From an uncultured Clostridia bacterium (GTDB lineage: Bacteria > Bacillota > Clostridia > Christensenellales > Aristaeellaceae), in assembly GCA_946407745.1 (NCBI GenBank), contig CAMJPQ010000032.1:1-38742 (forward strand): a DNA stretch of 38,742 nucleotides, written 5' to 3'. A model generated the notes under the pieces. The model saw only the letters and a list, made by a program, of their open reading frames with translations. It was not told the origin of the DNA and did no database searches. Below are positions 17,146 to 25,062 of this stretch, one piece after another. The translations under genes and the position numbers were made by a program. Every line of letters begins with the position of its first letter. Within the stretch, counting starts at the first letter, position 1.

Positions 17146-17754
17146 ATGCAGTACAAGAAGCCGGAGCTCATGGAGCGAATCAAGGACTTCGCACTCACCT
17201 ATTATCGGGAGAACAACAGGATGCCGGGCATCCGTGCGATTGCGGATGGCACAGGCATCAATCGAGGGTCCGTCCAAAAGTATCTGGTTGAAATGGGCAA
17301 CCGAGGCATGATCGAGTACGACGGCGGCATTGTGAGCATTCCGTCCGCCAGCACCACTGCTGATGTAAAAGAAACCTACAACGCAGGGATCATCGGCTCC
17401 GTCACCTGCGGAATTCCGGCGGATGCCACGGAGTATGTAGAGGATTATGTGCCTCTCCCGATCAGTATCTTTGGCAACGGCGAGCTGTACATCCTCCGGG
17501 CGGACGGAGACTCCATGATTGAGGCAGGCATCGATGACGGTGACCTTGTCGTGGTACGCCGCACCGAAGAGGCTAATGATGGAGATATCGTGGTCGCACT
17601 GGTCGATTCTACGACCACAACGCTAAAGCGTATCTTCCATGATGCCAAGCATCAGCGAATAATCCTGCATCCTGAAAATCACACGATGGAGGACATCATT
17701 GTCCCTTCCTGCATCGTACAGGGTGTAGCAGTCAAAGTGATCAAGAGCTTATAA
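17146..17754 (+). CDS. LexA/UmuD-family self-cleaving repressor
   Basis: The 202-residue protein has an N-terminal winged helix (residues 1-65; RMPGIRAIADGTGINRGSVQ) and a C-terminal S24 peptidase domain. Catalytic Ser123 lies in GDSMIEAGI and Lys161 in TTLKRIF. The expected cleavage pair is Cys88-Gly89 in SVTCGIPA, as in UmuD and several phage repressors rather than the Ala-Gly of LexA. AGGAGG is seven bases upstream of ATG. It should repress its own operator until RecA-promoted autocleavage and so link this element to DNA damage. It heads the plus-strand accessory cluster. Confidence 0.85.
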   Translation: MQYKKPELMERIKDFALTYYRENNRMPGIRAIADGTGINRGSVQKYLVEMGNRGMIEYDGGIVSIPSASTTADVKETYNAGIIGSVTCGIPADATEYVEDYVPLPISIFGNGELYILRADGDSMIEAGIDDGDLVVVRRTEEANDGDIVVALVDSTTTTLKRIFHDAKHQRIILHPENHTMEDIIVPSCIVQGVAVKVIKSL

Positions 17755-17772
17755 GACAGGAGGAACACGGAA

Positions 17773-18156
17773 ATGAGCAGAACAATACGACAGCCCAGCC
17801 GCGGCAGGAAGATGACCATGCTGGACTTTGACACAGAGCTGGTCCACTGTTATGCGGAGATCGAGAGATACATGTCCCCAGAGGAGAAGGCTCTTCGAGA
17901 TGATGCTCTGGCCGATATGGAATCAGACGGCTGGTATGGCTGCGATACCAGGACAGATGAGCGCGACGGCAAAATCCTGCTGGACTGGTTCAGCAAAAGC
18001 GGTATCACCACCTATGGTGTTGACGCACGCAACCCGGACTGGAGCTTTCTGGACAATTGGGAGCTTCATGATGCCGAGATGTTCTATGAAGCTCACGCTT
18101 ATCTTCCAATCGCCTACAGCCTGGCACAATACATTGACGCCCGGCGCGTTTCCTGA
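17773..18156 (+). CDS. Hypothetical protein, probably truncated by frameshifts
   Basis: The open frame gives 127 residues with an acidic, Trp-rich composition (ESDGWYGCDTRTDERDGK; NPDWSFLDNWELHDAEMF). AGGAGG lies nine bases before ATG. Downstream, a coherent coding stretch continues in other frames (DQMLTLAGQGK, then ASTPEWEPGAIRGKFNPAKY and on to SSVKE at 18291). It would be joined to this gene by removing one T near 18155 and one A from the AAAA run near 18184. The ancestral protein was therefore probably about 172 residues. I do not recognise its function; similar proteins seem to belong to Firmicutes mobile elements. Confidence 0.6.
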   Translation: MSRTIRQPSRGRKMTMLDFDTELVHCYAEIERYMSPEEKALRDDALADMESDGWYGCDTRTDERDGKILLDWFSKSGITTYGVDARNPDWSFLDNWELHDAEMFYEAHAYLPIAYSLAQYIDARRVS

Positions 18157-18271
18157 TCAGATGCTTACCCTTGCTGGACAGGGGAAAAGCCAGCACACCC
18201 GAATGGGAGCCAGGTGCCATTCGAGGCAAGTTCAACCCGGCGAAATATGAAGAGATGGAGGATCACAAAAG

Positions 18272-18478
18272 ATGGAGCAGCGTCAAGGAATGAATCCCTT
18301 CCGGAGCAAGGAGCCAGAGCTCAGGAAGCCGGTCGTACAGGCAGGGATGAGCGCCTGCGACTTGGTTTTGCAGAACGGTATTGCATACTGCGAGTTCAAA
18401 GACGAGGACAAAGGGCCTTACCGCGTGCGCGCAGAGGATGTCCTGGAAATGCTGCATAAGGTGTTTGAAATTCAGTAA
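18272..18478 (+). CDS. Small hypothetical protein
   Basis: The protein has 68 residues, with GGAGG ten bases before ATG. It contains PVVQAGMSACDLVLQNGIAY and an acidic C-terminus (AEDVLEMLHKVFEI). It sits in a run of small plus-strand genes 18 bases before the zinc-ribbon gene. I do not recognise the function. Confidence 0.55.
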   Translation: MEQRQGMNPFRSKEPELRKPVVQAGMSACDLVLQNGIAYCEFKDEDKGPYRVRAEDVLEMLHKVFEIQ

Positions 18479-18496
18479 CCTATTGGAGGATACGCG

Positions 18497-18730
18497 ATGG
18501 AAAACATAGCGGTGAAAGAGCTCGACGATCCAGAGGCAATATCCCTGTATGCCACATGCTCGCATTGCGGCCACCAGCTTGGCCAGTATGTGCCACCCTG
18601 CCGGAGGCATACGACTACGTGTCCCAAATGTGGGTCCAGGCTGGCCATTGCCGCCAAGGACAGCAGAATCATGATTGATGTGCTCGCAACGAAGGAGAAG
18701 CGTTTGCAGCACTTACGCACCACTGCCTGA
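18497..18730 (+). CDS. Small zinc-ribbon protein
   Basis: The 77-residue protein has two CxxC pairs, CSHCGHQLG and CPKCGSRLA, separated by about 20 residues, which form a classical zinc ribbon. GGAGG lies eight bases before ATG. Such small ribbons bind nucleic acid or protein partners. It ends the first small-gene run and is followed by a non-coding, strongly structured stretch ending in a terminator. Confidence 0.65.
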   Translation: MENIAVKELDDPEAISLYATCSHCGHQLGQYVPPCRRHTTTCPKCGSRLAIAAKDSRIMIDVLATKEKRLQHLRTTA

Positions 18731-18740
18731 TTTATAAACG

Positions 18741-18910
18741 CTCTGGTCGGTATAGAGAGCCGAGCGAACCCAAGAGTTCGGAGGGCTCCGCCCAACCAGA
18801 AAGATTTGCACAGGTCTGAAGCCGTCCACGAGCGGCATGAGCCCGGCAAATAGAGACCAATTGATACAGATATCCTGTATTCATTGGCACTATTTGCCGG
18901 GCTCTTTTTT
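18741..18910 (+). ncRNA. Candidate structured RNA ending in an intrinsic terminator
   Basis: This gene-free stretch shows nested complementarity: TCTGGT (18742-18747) with ACCAGA (18795-18800), GAGCC with GGCTC inside it, and CGAAC with GTTCG at the tip. A second small stem, GCCG/CGGC, follows at about 18821-18836, and then the terminator stem at 18839-18904 with six T. It may be a small RNA, or only the folded 3' end of the preceding mRNA. I recognise no named RNA family and see no clear dedicated promoter. Confidence 0.35.
18839..18910 (+). terminator. Strong intrinsic terminator with long loop
   Basis: Bases 18839-18853 and 18890-18904 are perfect 15-bp complements, with inner CCAAT/ATTGG and TACAG/CTGTA stems. 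Six T follow at 18905-18910. Confidence 0.8.
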
Positions 18911-19055
18911 ATTCCCTTTTCCAGAAAGAAAGGAACACTCCCACACACTCTTGCATCATGATGCACCCTTTCAGCGCATCCGGAAAGCGCTCGGGTGATC
19001 CGACTTCATGATGCCATAACCACCTGCAGCGGCTATCGGAAGCCAAGGCTGCAGT

Positions 19056-19152
19056 CCGAAACGGAGAACAATATGTTCTCGTTTGGGCTGGGCTTGTTTG
19101 CTGCACCCTTCGAGGCTCTCCGTTTCGGTCCCCACAGACTGAAAGGAGAGCC
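19056..19152 (+). promoter_or_regulatory. Attenuator-like leader of the sigma-region-4 gene
   Basis: There are three mutually exclusive pairings. A: 19056-19066 with 19118-19128 (11 bp). B: GGCTCTCC (19114-19121) with GGAGAGCC (19145-19152), which covers the ribosome site of the gene at 19158. C: GAGAACA (19064-19070) with TGTTCTC (19074-19080). A frees the downstream ribosome site, B hides it and C breaks A. Another hairpin lies at about 19024-19054. This resembles translational attenuation; the trigger is unknown. Confidence 0.5.
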
Positions 19153-19156
19153 TTGA
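19073..19156 (+). CDS. 27-codon upstream ORF / leader peptide
   Basis: ATG 19073 follows GGAG (19063-19066) by six bases and reads 27 codons (MFSFGLGLFAAPFEALRFGP, then HRLKGEP) to TGA 19154-19156. The stop is one base before the ATG of the sigma-region-4 gene. The ORF runs through the pairing elements of the leader, so ribosomes on it would disturb stems A and B and could also couple translation to the next gene. The peptide is hydrophobic at its N-terminal half. It could be a regulatory leader peptide or a real small protein. Confidence 0.45.
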   Translation: MFSFGLGLFAAPFEALRFGPHRLKGEP

Positions 19157-19157
19157 A

Positions 19158-19838
19158 ATGTTCAGCAATCATGATCACCCCATCATTACCATCCGCAGCA
19201 TTTTGTCCATGATTTCCCGCCCTGCGCTTGTCCTGAATGAGAAGACCGGCAAGCTGGAGAAACGCACTCCCACAGCTGCCCAGCTCCGCGCCAATGCTGA
19301 AGAGGTCATAACCAGCCCGGATGGCAGCATTACGGTCTACTCGACAGGCTATGCAGTATGTGAGGCGACGGCTGGCACCGTTGTCGTGGATATCAGTAAA
19401 TGCCGGAACGGCTACAGGCAGACATACGCCTTTGGGAGCGCAGGTGTCAGTGGAAGCTTCTCCCTTGATCCAGAGACGACTGATTGGCAGTGGATTGTCA
19501 TGGAAGCGGCGGAGGATCAAGCAGAGCGTAACCTGTGTCATCGGAAAGCCGACCGTCTTGGGAGCGGTATCAGCATGGACGCCCAGGAGGGTGATGCCTG
19601 GGAGACACAAGCGCAGCAGTGCCAGGAGCTTCCCGGAGAAGCATTGGATCGTCAGGAAACGATTGATGAGGCTATGGATTCGCTCACAGACCGGCAGAAA
19701 GAAATTGTTACGCTCTACTTTATCGATGGCAAGAATCAGCAGGAGATAGCCACCGAGCTTGGCATCAGCCAGGCTGCCGTATACTACGCGCTGGCCGCCG
19801 CGAAGAAGCGGTGGAAAAAACTATCAGAAAAAATCTAA
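19158..19838 (+). CDS. Sigma-70 region 4-like DNA-binding protein
   Basis: The protein has 226 residues. The C-terminal ~60 (TIDEAMDSLTDRQKEIVTLYF, then NQQEIATELGISQAAVYYAL) form a sigma region 4 helix-turn-helix. The N-terminal ~150 residues are of unknown fold and no region 2 is visible, so it is not a complete sigma factor. Similar proteins are common in Firmicutes integrative and phage-like elements and probably regulate element genes. AAAGGAG is nine bases before ATG and can be sequestered by an upstream complementary sequence. A 27-codon ORF ends one base before the start. Confidence 0.75.
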   Translation: MFSNHDHPIITIRSILSMISRPALVLNEKTGKLEKRTPTAAQLRANAEEVITSPDGSITVYSTGYAVCEATAGTVVVDISKCRNGYRQTYAFGSAGVSGSFSLDPETTDWQWIVMEAAEDQAERNLCHRKADRLGSGISMDAQEGDAWETQAQQCQELPGEALDRQETIDEAMDSLTDRQKEIVTLYFIDGKNQQEIATELGISQAAVYYALAAAKKRWKKLSEKI

Positions 19839-19919
19839 GCAGCTGCTTATATATCGGCCTCCCCCACGGCTAACGGTGAAGGGGTTCTCCCTTACGAAAT
19901 CATGAGGAGGTCACACCAA

Positions 19920-20120
19920 GTGGAAGAACACAAGTACCAGATGCACATTCAGGTGCCCAGTGCAAAGGAGAAGCCGATCTTTCAGGCACAGCGCGTCACG
20001 CTTCGTGACAGGCTGCTAACCCGGCTGTTTGGGAAGCGGCAGCAGTATGTGGTCATCATGCCTAGCTCTATGGTGGACAGCATATCGCTGGAGCCTGTGA
20101 GAGGCGGTGAGGCTGAATGA
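19920..20120 (+). CDS. Small hypothetical protein in the helicase operon
   Basis: The protein has 66 residues from GTG 19920, with AGGAGG nine bases upstream. An ATG at 19902 would place that signal inside the gene and is less likely. It contains TLRDRLLTRLFGKRQQYVVIMP and an acidic end. Its stop overlaps the ATG of the split helicase (ATGA). Function unknown. Confidence 0.5.
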   Translation: MEEHKYQMHIQVPSAKEKPIFQAQRVTLRDRLLTRLFGKRQQYVVIMPSSMVDSISLEPVRGGEAE

Positions 20121-22028
20121 GCCTGCCACAGGTCAAGCCACCAGTCAAAGTGCCACTGTACCAGCACCAGCAGCAGGCGTTCGAATTTGTCATGAGGATT
20201 TTCCACAGCGGCGAACCGAAGCAAACCGATGCGGAAGGAGGCAGGCAGGATGAAACAGGTCAGGATCACATGTGACTGGTGTGGGAAGCCCTTCGCCAAG
20301 TGTCCGGCAGCACTGCATGAGAGGAATTTCTGCTGCAAGGGCTGCTTTCACCAATGGAACCGGCAGCGTATGCATGACTTCAATGTGATCAGCAACCCCA
20401 TGAACAAGCCCGGAGGGGTATTTGAATCACGCATCAGGAGAGGAGCCCTGTTGCGGGGCCGTGGAGAGGGCAAGACGTACACCAAGTTTCTCGGAGGCTC
20501 AGAGCACCGGGTCATTGCAGAGCAGAAGATCGGGCGAAAACTGCTGCCCGGAGAGGTCGTGCACCATATCGACGGCAACAAGAAGAACAACGATCCGAGC
20601 AACCTGCTGGTTATGGCATCTCAATCAGAACATGCACGGCTCCATGCGGAGCTCAGAAGAAGGAAGGTGATCAAATGAGCATTTCCACTGGCAAAGGCGC
20701 AGCCCTCCTGATGGAAATGGGTTAGCACCGGGAAGACGATCACCACCATTGCCATCGTGGGCCAGCTTTCCCTGGAAGGAAGGGTCAAGCATGTGCTGGT
20801 GGTATCCCCACTGTCGATCATGGGCGTATGGCGCGATGAATTCCGGAAGTTTGCTGCATTCCCCTACAACCTGATTGTGCTCGAAGGCAGCGGTGCAAAA
20901 AAGTCGGACACGATCAGGCACATGATTGGCGCAGGCTTGCAGGTACTTGTTGTGAACTATGAGAGTGCCTGGCGGTTGGAAAAAGAACTATCCGCATGGC
21001 AGCCAGACATGATTGTTTGTGATGAGGGCCATAAGATCAAGACCCACAACACATCAGCCAGCAAAGCGCTGCACAGGCTTGGCACGCGAGCGAAGTACCG
21101 GCTGTTGCTGACCGGCACGGCCATCACCAACAAGCCCACCGACATCTTCAGCCAGTACAAGTTCTGTGATCCGAACGTGTACGGAAACAGCTTTTACCGC
21201 TTTCGTGCCAGGTATTTCGACATGGTTGGTTATGGCAACTATACGCCTGTCATGAAGAAATACATGGAGCAGGAGTATATGCAGCGTCTCCACAGCATTG
21301 CTTTCCGGGCCACGAAAGCCGAATGCCTGGACCTCCCGGAATTCACAGACGTCATTCAGCCTGTCGATCTTGAGCCTGCAGCAATGCGGACCTATCGTCA
21401 GCTGGTCAAGGACAGCTATACGGAACTGGTAGATGGCACGGTTACGGCAACCAATGTGCTGACCAGACTCCTCCGCCTTAGCCAGCTGACCGGAGGATTT
21501 CTTGGAACGGACGATGATCCCAGCCCAGAGCAGGTTTCCACGGCCAAGTTGGCTGCTCTGTCAGACATTGTTGACAGCAGCATGGAAGCCGACCATAAGC
21601 TGGTGATCATTGCGCGGTTCATACCGGAAATCCTGGCCATCAGCAAGCTGCTGGAAAAGAAGGGCATCCCCCACCGAGTTATCTCCGGAGATGTTCCCGC
21701 GGACAGGCGGGATGCAGCGGTCAGGGACTTCCAGACCAACCCTGGCTACAAGGTCTTTGTCGGCCAGATTGCTACTGTAGGCATGGGCATCACGTTGACT
21801 GCAGCATCGGAGATGGTCTTCTATTCCCTGGATTACAGCATGAGCAACTATGAGCAGACACGTGCTCGGATTCACCGTGTTGGTCAGAAGAATGCCTGCA
21901 CCTACATTCATCTGATCGCCCGAGGCACGGTTGACGAAAAGGTGCTGGAAGCCCTGCGCAACAAGGCCTCCCTGGCCAAGATGCTGGTAGACGACTACCG
22001 CGCAGGCATGAACCCATTCAGCAATTGA
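20117..22028 (+). pseudogene. SNF2-family helicase split by an HNH gene and broken in Walker A
   Basis: The N-terminal piece (20117-20275) reads MSLPQVKPPVKVPLYQHQQQ and then AFEFVMRIF, typical of the region before motif I. After the HNH gene the same frame resumes at 20675 with SISTGKGAALLMEMG and meets TAG at 20723. Four extra bases (20723-20726) separate this from TGKTITTIAIVGQLSLEG in the next frame, which runs to 22028. That part has DEGH (motif II), LLLTGTAITNKP, ATVGMGITLTAASE and RIHRVGQK. Without the four bases the motif would read EMGTGKT. The longest open piece (GTG 20757) lacks Walker A and should be inactive as an ATPase. Otherwise it is a complete SNF2 motor of the Firmicutes element type. 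Confidence 0.75.
20250..20678 (+). CDS. HNH endonuclease lying inside the helicase gene
   Basis: The 143-residue protein has an N-terminal zinc site (CDWCGKPFAKCP, then FCCKGC) and a C-terminal HNH motif (EVVHHIDGNKKNNDPSNLLV, then SEHARLH). AAGGAGG lies eight bases before ATG 20250; the upstream ATG 20229 is less likely. It overlaps the end of the helicase N-fragment and its stop overlaps the ATG that resumes the helicase. Free-standing HNH genes of this kind often act as homing endonucleases. The segment is too short to hold a group I intron around it. Confidence 0.8.
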   Translation: MKQVRITCDWCGKPFAKCPAALHERNFCCKGCFHQWNRQRMHDFNVISNPMNKPGGVFESRIRRGALLRGRGEGKTYTKFLGGSEHRVIAEQKIGRKLLPGEVVHHIDGNKKNNDPSNLLVMASQSEHARLHAELRRRKVIK

Positions 22029-22043
22029 TAGGAGGACAACGCT

Positions 22044-22454
22044 ATGGCAACCAAGATGATGACCCTTGCTGATAAACTGCTTGCCCTGAGGGAAAAGAAA
22101 ACTGCCTGGGAGGAAAAGCTCGATATCCTGAAGGGTGAGATTGAAACGACCGAGCAGAAGCTTATTGAACTGATGACCCAGACCGATACCCAGAACTTCA
22201 CGCATTCCGGGACGCAGTTCTCGATTCGCACCTCCACCCATGCCAGCGCGAGGGCAGGCATGAAAGCCGACTTGTTCAGCGCACTACGCGGAGAAGGCTA
22301 TGGCGAGCTGATCACCGAGACGATCAATGCCAATACGCTCACAGCATTCGTCAAGGAGCAGCGGGAGGCAAACGATGGCGAGCTGCCAGACTGGATGAGC
22401 GGTCTGGTATCCGTCTATGATGAAAAGAAGATCAGCATGCGCAAGAGCCGCTGA
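22044..22454 (+). CDS. Hypothetical protein with N-terminal coiled coil
   Basis: The protein has 136 residues with AGGAGG eight bases before ATG. Residues about 5-45 form a charged coiled coil (LLALREKKTAWEEKLDILKG). The rest is alpha/beta with IRTSTHASARAGMKADLF and a C-terminal DEKKISMRKSR. It follows the split helicase by 15 bases and belongs to the same operon. The family is not recognised; the layout resembles small accessory proteins that accompany SNF2 helicases in Firmicutes elements. Confidence 0.6.
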   Translation: MATKMMTLADKLLALREKKTAWEEKLDILKGEIETTEQKLIELMTQTDTQNFTHSGTQFSIRTSTHASARAGMKADLFSALRGEGYGELITETINANTLTAFVKEQREANDGELPDWMSGLVSVYDEKKISMRKSR

Positions 22455-22469
22455 TCTATGGAGGACGAT

Positions 22470-22961
22470 ATGAGCTATTCGATTTATGCTTATGGCATGA
22501 ACACGGTGGCGGAGGTCAAGGCTTACAACCTTGACTTCTCCACCACGCTTTTCCTGAGTTCTCTACTTCGCCAGCCCGGCGATGTGGTCATCTGCACTTA
22601 TTCCCTTCCGGCGGTGAATGCAATCTATCCGGCAGGGCTGAATATTCGGACAGAAGGCGTGACCATCATTGCCCATACAAACTATCTTGAACAGGCGAAA
22701 GCTCTCAAGCAACGATATCCGGCACTCCGAATCTACCTGAACAATCGTGCTCATGCGAAAATGATTTTGACTCATGACCGCCTTTGGGTCGGCAGCGCCA
22801 ATCTCACGAAATGTCACAGCATGGAGGGTACATTGGCAATTGCGTCCCCGGCAATATGCGCCTTCATGATGGACGAACTGCGGAGGAATGGAGCCTTTGA
22901 GCCGGGGAATGAAGTTGTTGTTTCATCCAGCGGAAGGAAGCCACCATGGAGGGGAATATAA
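22470..22961 (+). CDS. Single-HKD phospholipase D-like protein
   Basis: The 163-residue protein has one HKD motif, HAKMILTHDRLWVGSANLT (about residues 95-113), as in Nuc-type nucleases that dimerise to build an active site. No signal peptide is visible, so it acts in the cytoplasm, probably on nucleic acid. ATG 22470 follows GGAGG by five bases; ATG 22458 lies within that signal. It ends the helicase operon. Confidence 0.75.
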   Translation: MSYSIYAYGMNTVAEVKAYNLDFSTTLFLSSLLRQPGDVVICTYSLPAVNAIYPAGLNIRTEGVTIIAHTNYLEQAKALKQRYPALRIYLNNRAHAKMILTHDRLWVGSANLTKCHSMEGTLAIASPAICAFMMDELRRNGAFEPGNEVVVSSSGRKPPWRGI

Positions 22962-22970
22962 AAACATCGG

Positions 22971-22999
22971 ATGGCAAAACCGGAATAAACCGTTATAAT
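22971..22999 (+). promoter_or_regulatory. Probable promoter of the 89-residue protein gene
   Basis: TATAAT at 22994-22999 is preceded by ATGGCA (22971-22976) with a 17-base spacer, 47 bases before the start codon. Confidence 0.45.
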
Positions 23000-23046
23000 A
23001 TGGACGGGACACCCAAACACGAGTAGAAAATGAAGGAGGAGGTAAA

Positions 23047-23316
23047 ATGAACCAGATTCAGCAGGACAAGTTCTTCAATGGGCTTGGGTTTGAAAAAGTC
23101 GAAATGACTTACCCGTGCGGAACCTATATTTGTTTCAAGGCTCCTGCTGGTGATTTCTTTCGGATTGATCATTTTTCAAACACCTACGTCATTGAATATG
23201 CTGAGGATGAGGACGAGGCTCGAGCCAACTGTTTCGATGACGGGGATCTGTTTGATGACTCACTCCCGGAACCTGAATTGATAAAGCGGATTCAGGAAGC
23301 TATAAAAAACGGATAA
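23047..23316 (+). CDS. Small acidic hypothetical protein
   Basis: The protein has 89 residues with a very strong AAGGAGGAGG site before ATG. It is compact alpha/beta (GTYICFKAPAGDFFRIDHF) with an acidic second half (EYAEDEDEARANCFDDGD). It has its own promoter and lies last before the junction with GC-rich DNA. The size and acidity would fit an antitoxin, immunity or DNA-mimic protein, but no family is recognised. Confidence 0.6.
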   Translation: MNQIQQDKFFNGLGFEKVEMTYPCGTYICFKAPAGDFFRIDHFSNTYVIEYAEDEDEARANCFDDGDLFDDSLPEPELIKRIQEAIKNG

Positions 23317-23621
23317 CCACATAATAGCACTTATTTGGAGCTCCGATCATTCCATCCAGGATGTCCACGACGAAGCCCATAACCTTCTTGCAGCATAGTA
23401 TTCCAGAATGTCCATAATGGAGCTGGCCAGAGCGCCACTCCCTTGGAAAACCAATGCGATAAACCTCGGGGTTTGGGGCAGAGCCCCAAGGCCTCTTTAT
23501 ATCGAATAGGAAGGAGGCGCCGGTAGTGTGAGGAGCCTTTCGTTCATCCAATTCACCTCCCATAATCTGTGTAGTGGAGGTGGGAAGAAACTCCACCTTT
23601 TTCTTCCCAAATATTTGACTC
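23317..23621. other. Gene-free stretch containing the junction to GC-rich host DNA
   Basis: There is no convincing gene here. It holds a compact hairpin TTGGGGC/GCCCCAA (23473-23489), overlapping inverted repeats at 23574-23609, and the change from moderate to high GC at the start of the mannosyltransferase remnant (about 23620). The breakpoint lies somewhere between 23603 and 23622. Confidence 0.5.
23574..23609 (+). terminator. Overlapping inverted repeats with a T tract at the element edge
   Basis: GTGGAG (23574-23579) pairs with CTCCAC (23591-23596) and TTTTT follows. Alternatively TGGGAAGAA (23581-23589) pairs with TTCTTCCCA (23601-23609). It would act as a terminator, or as an element end. 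Confidence 0.5.
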
Positions 23622-24956
23622 ATGTACTTTGACGAGATCTACCACGCCCGCACCGCCTACGAGCACACCCAGGGCACCGTACCCTACGAGACCACCCACC
23701 CCCCGCTGGGCAAGGTGATCATGAGCTGGTTCGTGACCCTGCTGGGCATGACCCCCTTCGGCTGGCGTTTCGCCGGCTGCCTGATGGGCATGTTGATGGT
23801 GCCGGCCATGTATCTGCTGGGCAAGCAGCTGACCAAACGCACGGCCATGGGCTTTGCCGCCGCCGCGCTGATGGCCCTGGACTGCATGCACTACACCCAG
23901 ACCCGCATCGCCACCATCGACAGCTTCCCGGTGCTGTTCATCATCCTGTGCTTCTTCTTCATGCTGCGCTTCCTGCAGCGGGACATCGTGGCCGAGCCGC
24001 TGAAAAAGGTGCTGCCCGACCTGGCCCTCTCCGGCTTCTTCATGGGCTGCGCGGTGGCCTCCAAGTGGATCGGCGTCTATGCCGGGCTTGGGCTGGCGGT
24101 GCTGTATTTCTGGCACTGCGCGCGCCACCTGCTGCTGGGCCGCGGGGCGAAAAAGGCCCTGGCCGCGCGGGAGCTGTCCCCGGAGGACCGCGCCCGGCTG
24201 AAGCTGCGCGCCGATACCGCCCCCCGGCGGATACTGGTCCTCTGCCTGTGGTGCCTGCTGTTCTTTGTGGCGGTGCCGGCGGGCATCTATCTGCTCAGCT
24301 ACATCCCCTATTTCCGCTACGCCCACACCTCCTCCCCGGGCGAATGGCTGAAGCTGGTGCTCAATGCCCAGGAGGGCATGTTTTCCTACCACTCCAAGCC
24401 CGGCCTGGGCATGGACCACCTCTTCTACTCCCCCTGGTACGAGTGGCCGCTCATCGTGCGCCCCATGTACTACGCCATGGCCTACTACCTGCCGTAGGGC
24501 TGGAGCATGGCCATCTTCTGCTTCGGCAACCCGGCGGTGTGGTACGTTGGGCTGGCCGGCCTGGCCTTTACCCTGTGCCAGTGGGCGCTGGGCCACCGCT
24601 ACTCCCTGGCCGGCCGGGACTGGCCCCTGCACCTGCGCCGCCGCGACTGGGATGTGTCCGCCGCCTTCGTGCTGCTGGGGCTGCTGGCGCAGTTCCTGCC
24701 CTGGATGCTGGTGCCGCGCGGCACGTACATCTACCACTACTTCGCCTCGGTGCCCTTCCTCATTCTGGGCACGGTGCTGCTGCTGGACTGGGCGGGCCGG
24801 CGCTGGCCAAAGGCCGGCAAGTGGGCGCTCATCATCTACCTTGTGGTGTGCCTGGCATTCTTCATCGCCTGGTACCCCTACGCCAGCGGCACGGCAACGC
24901 CCTACGCCTGGCTGGACTTCCTCAAGCCCTTCCTGAAGGTGTATTACGCGCCGTGA
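23622..24956 (+). pseudogene. Protein O-mannosyltransferase (PMT family), 5'-truncated and with an internal amber stop
   Basis: The reading starts at the family's acidic loop (YFDEIYHARTAYEHTQG). The preceding membrane segment is missing. Then come THPPLGKVIM, several hydrophobic membrane segments and FGNPAVWYVG. In frame, TAG at 24495-24497 interrupts YYLP and GWSMAIFCFGNP, after which the frame stays open to 24956 with further membrane helices and a normal C-terminus. PMT enzymes transfer mannose from a lipid carrier to Ser/Thr of exported proteins. Loss of the N-terminus at the composition boundary indicates insertion or rearrangement, with the stop a later or sequencing change. Confidence 0.75.
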
Positions 24957-24983
24957 GGGAACCCAACAGACTGGCTGCGCGGG

Positions 24984-25015
24984 AAGGCTCCTCATCGCAA
25001 TGGGGAGCCTTTTCG
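24984..25015 (+). terminator. Intrinsic terminator after the mannosyltransferase remnant
   Basis: AAGGCTCC (24984-24991) pairs with GGAGCCTT (25004-25011), followed by TTCGTT. Confidence 0.65.
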
Positions 25016-25062
25016 TTGCCTGCGTGCCTGCGTGAGCCGCCGAGCGGCGGAAAAACTCGCTG

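Noticed and set aside
20250-20678. Group I intron or intein carrying the HNH gene
   Set aside because: The insert is hardly longer than the ORF itself, leaving no room for intron core structure, and the ORF has its own ribosome site and stop, so it is not an intein.
24495-24497. Reassigned TAG codon in the mannosyltransferase gene
   Set aside because: Only one clear case exists apart from the frameshifted helicase, and the gene is already truncated. A nonsense mutation or base error is simpler than stop-codon recoding.
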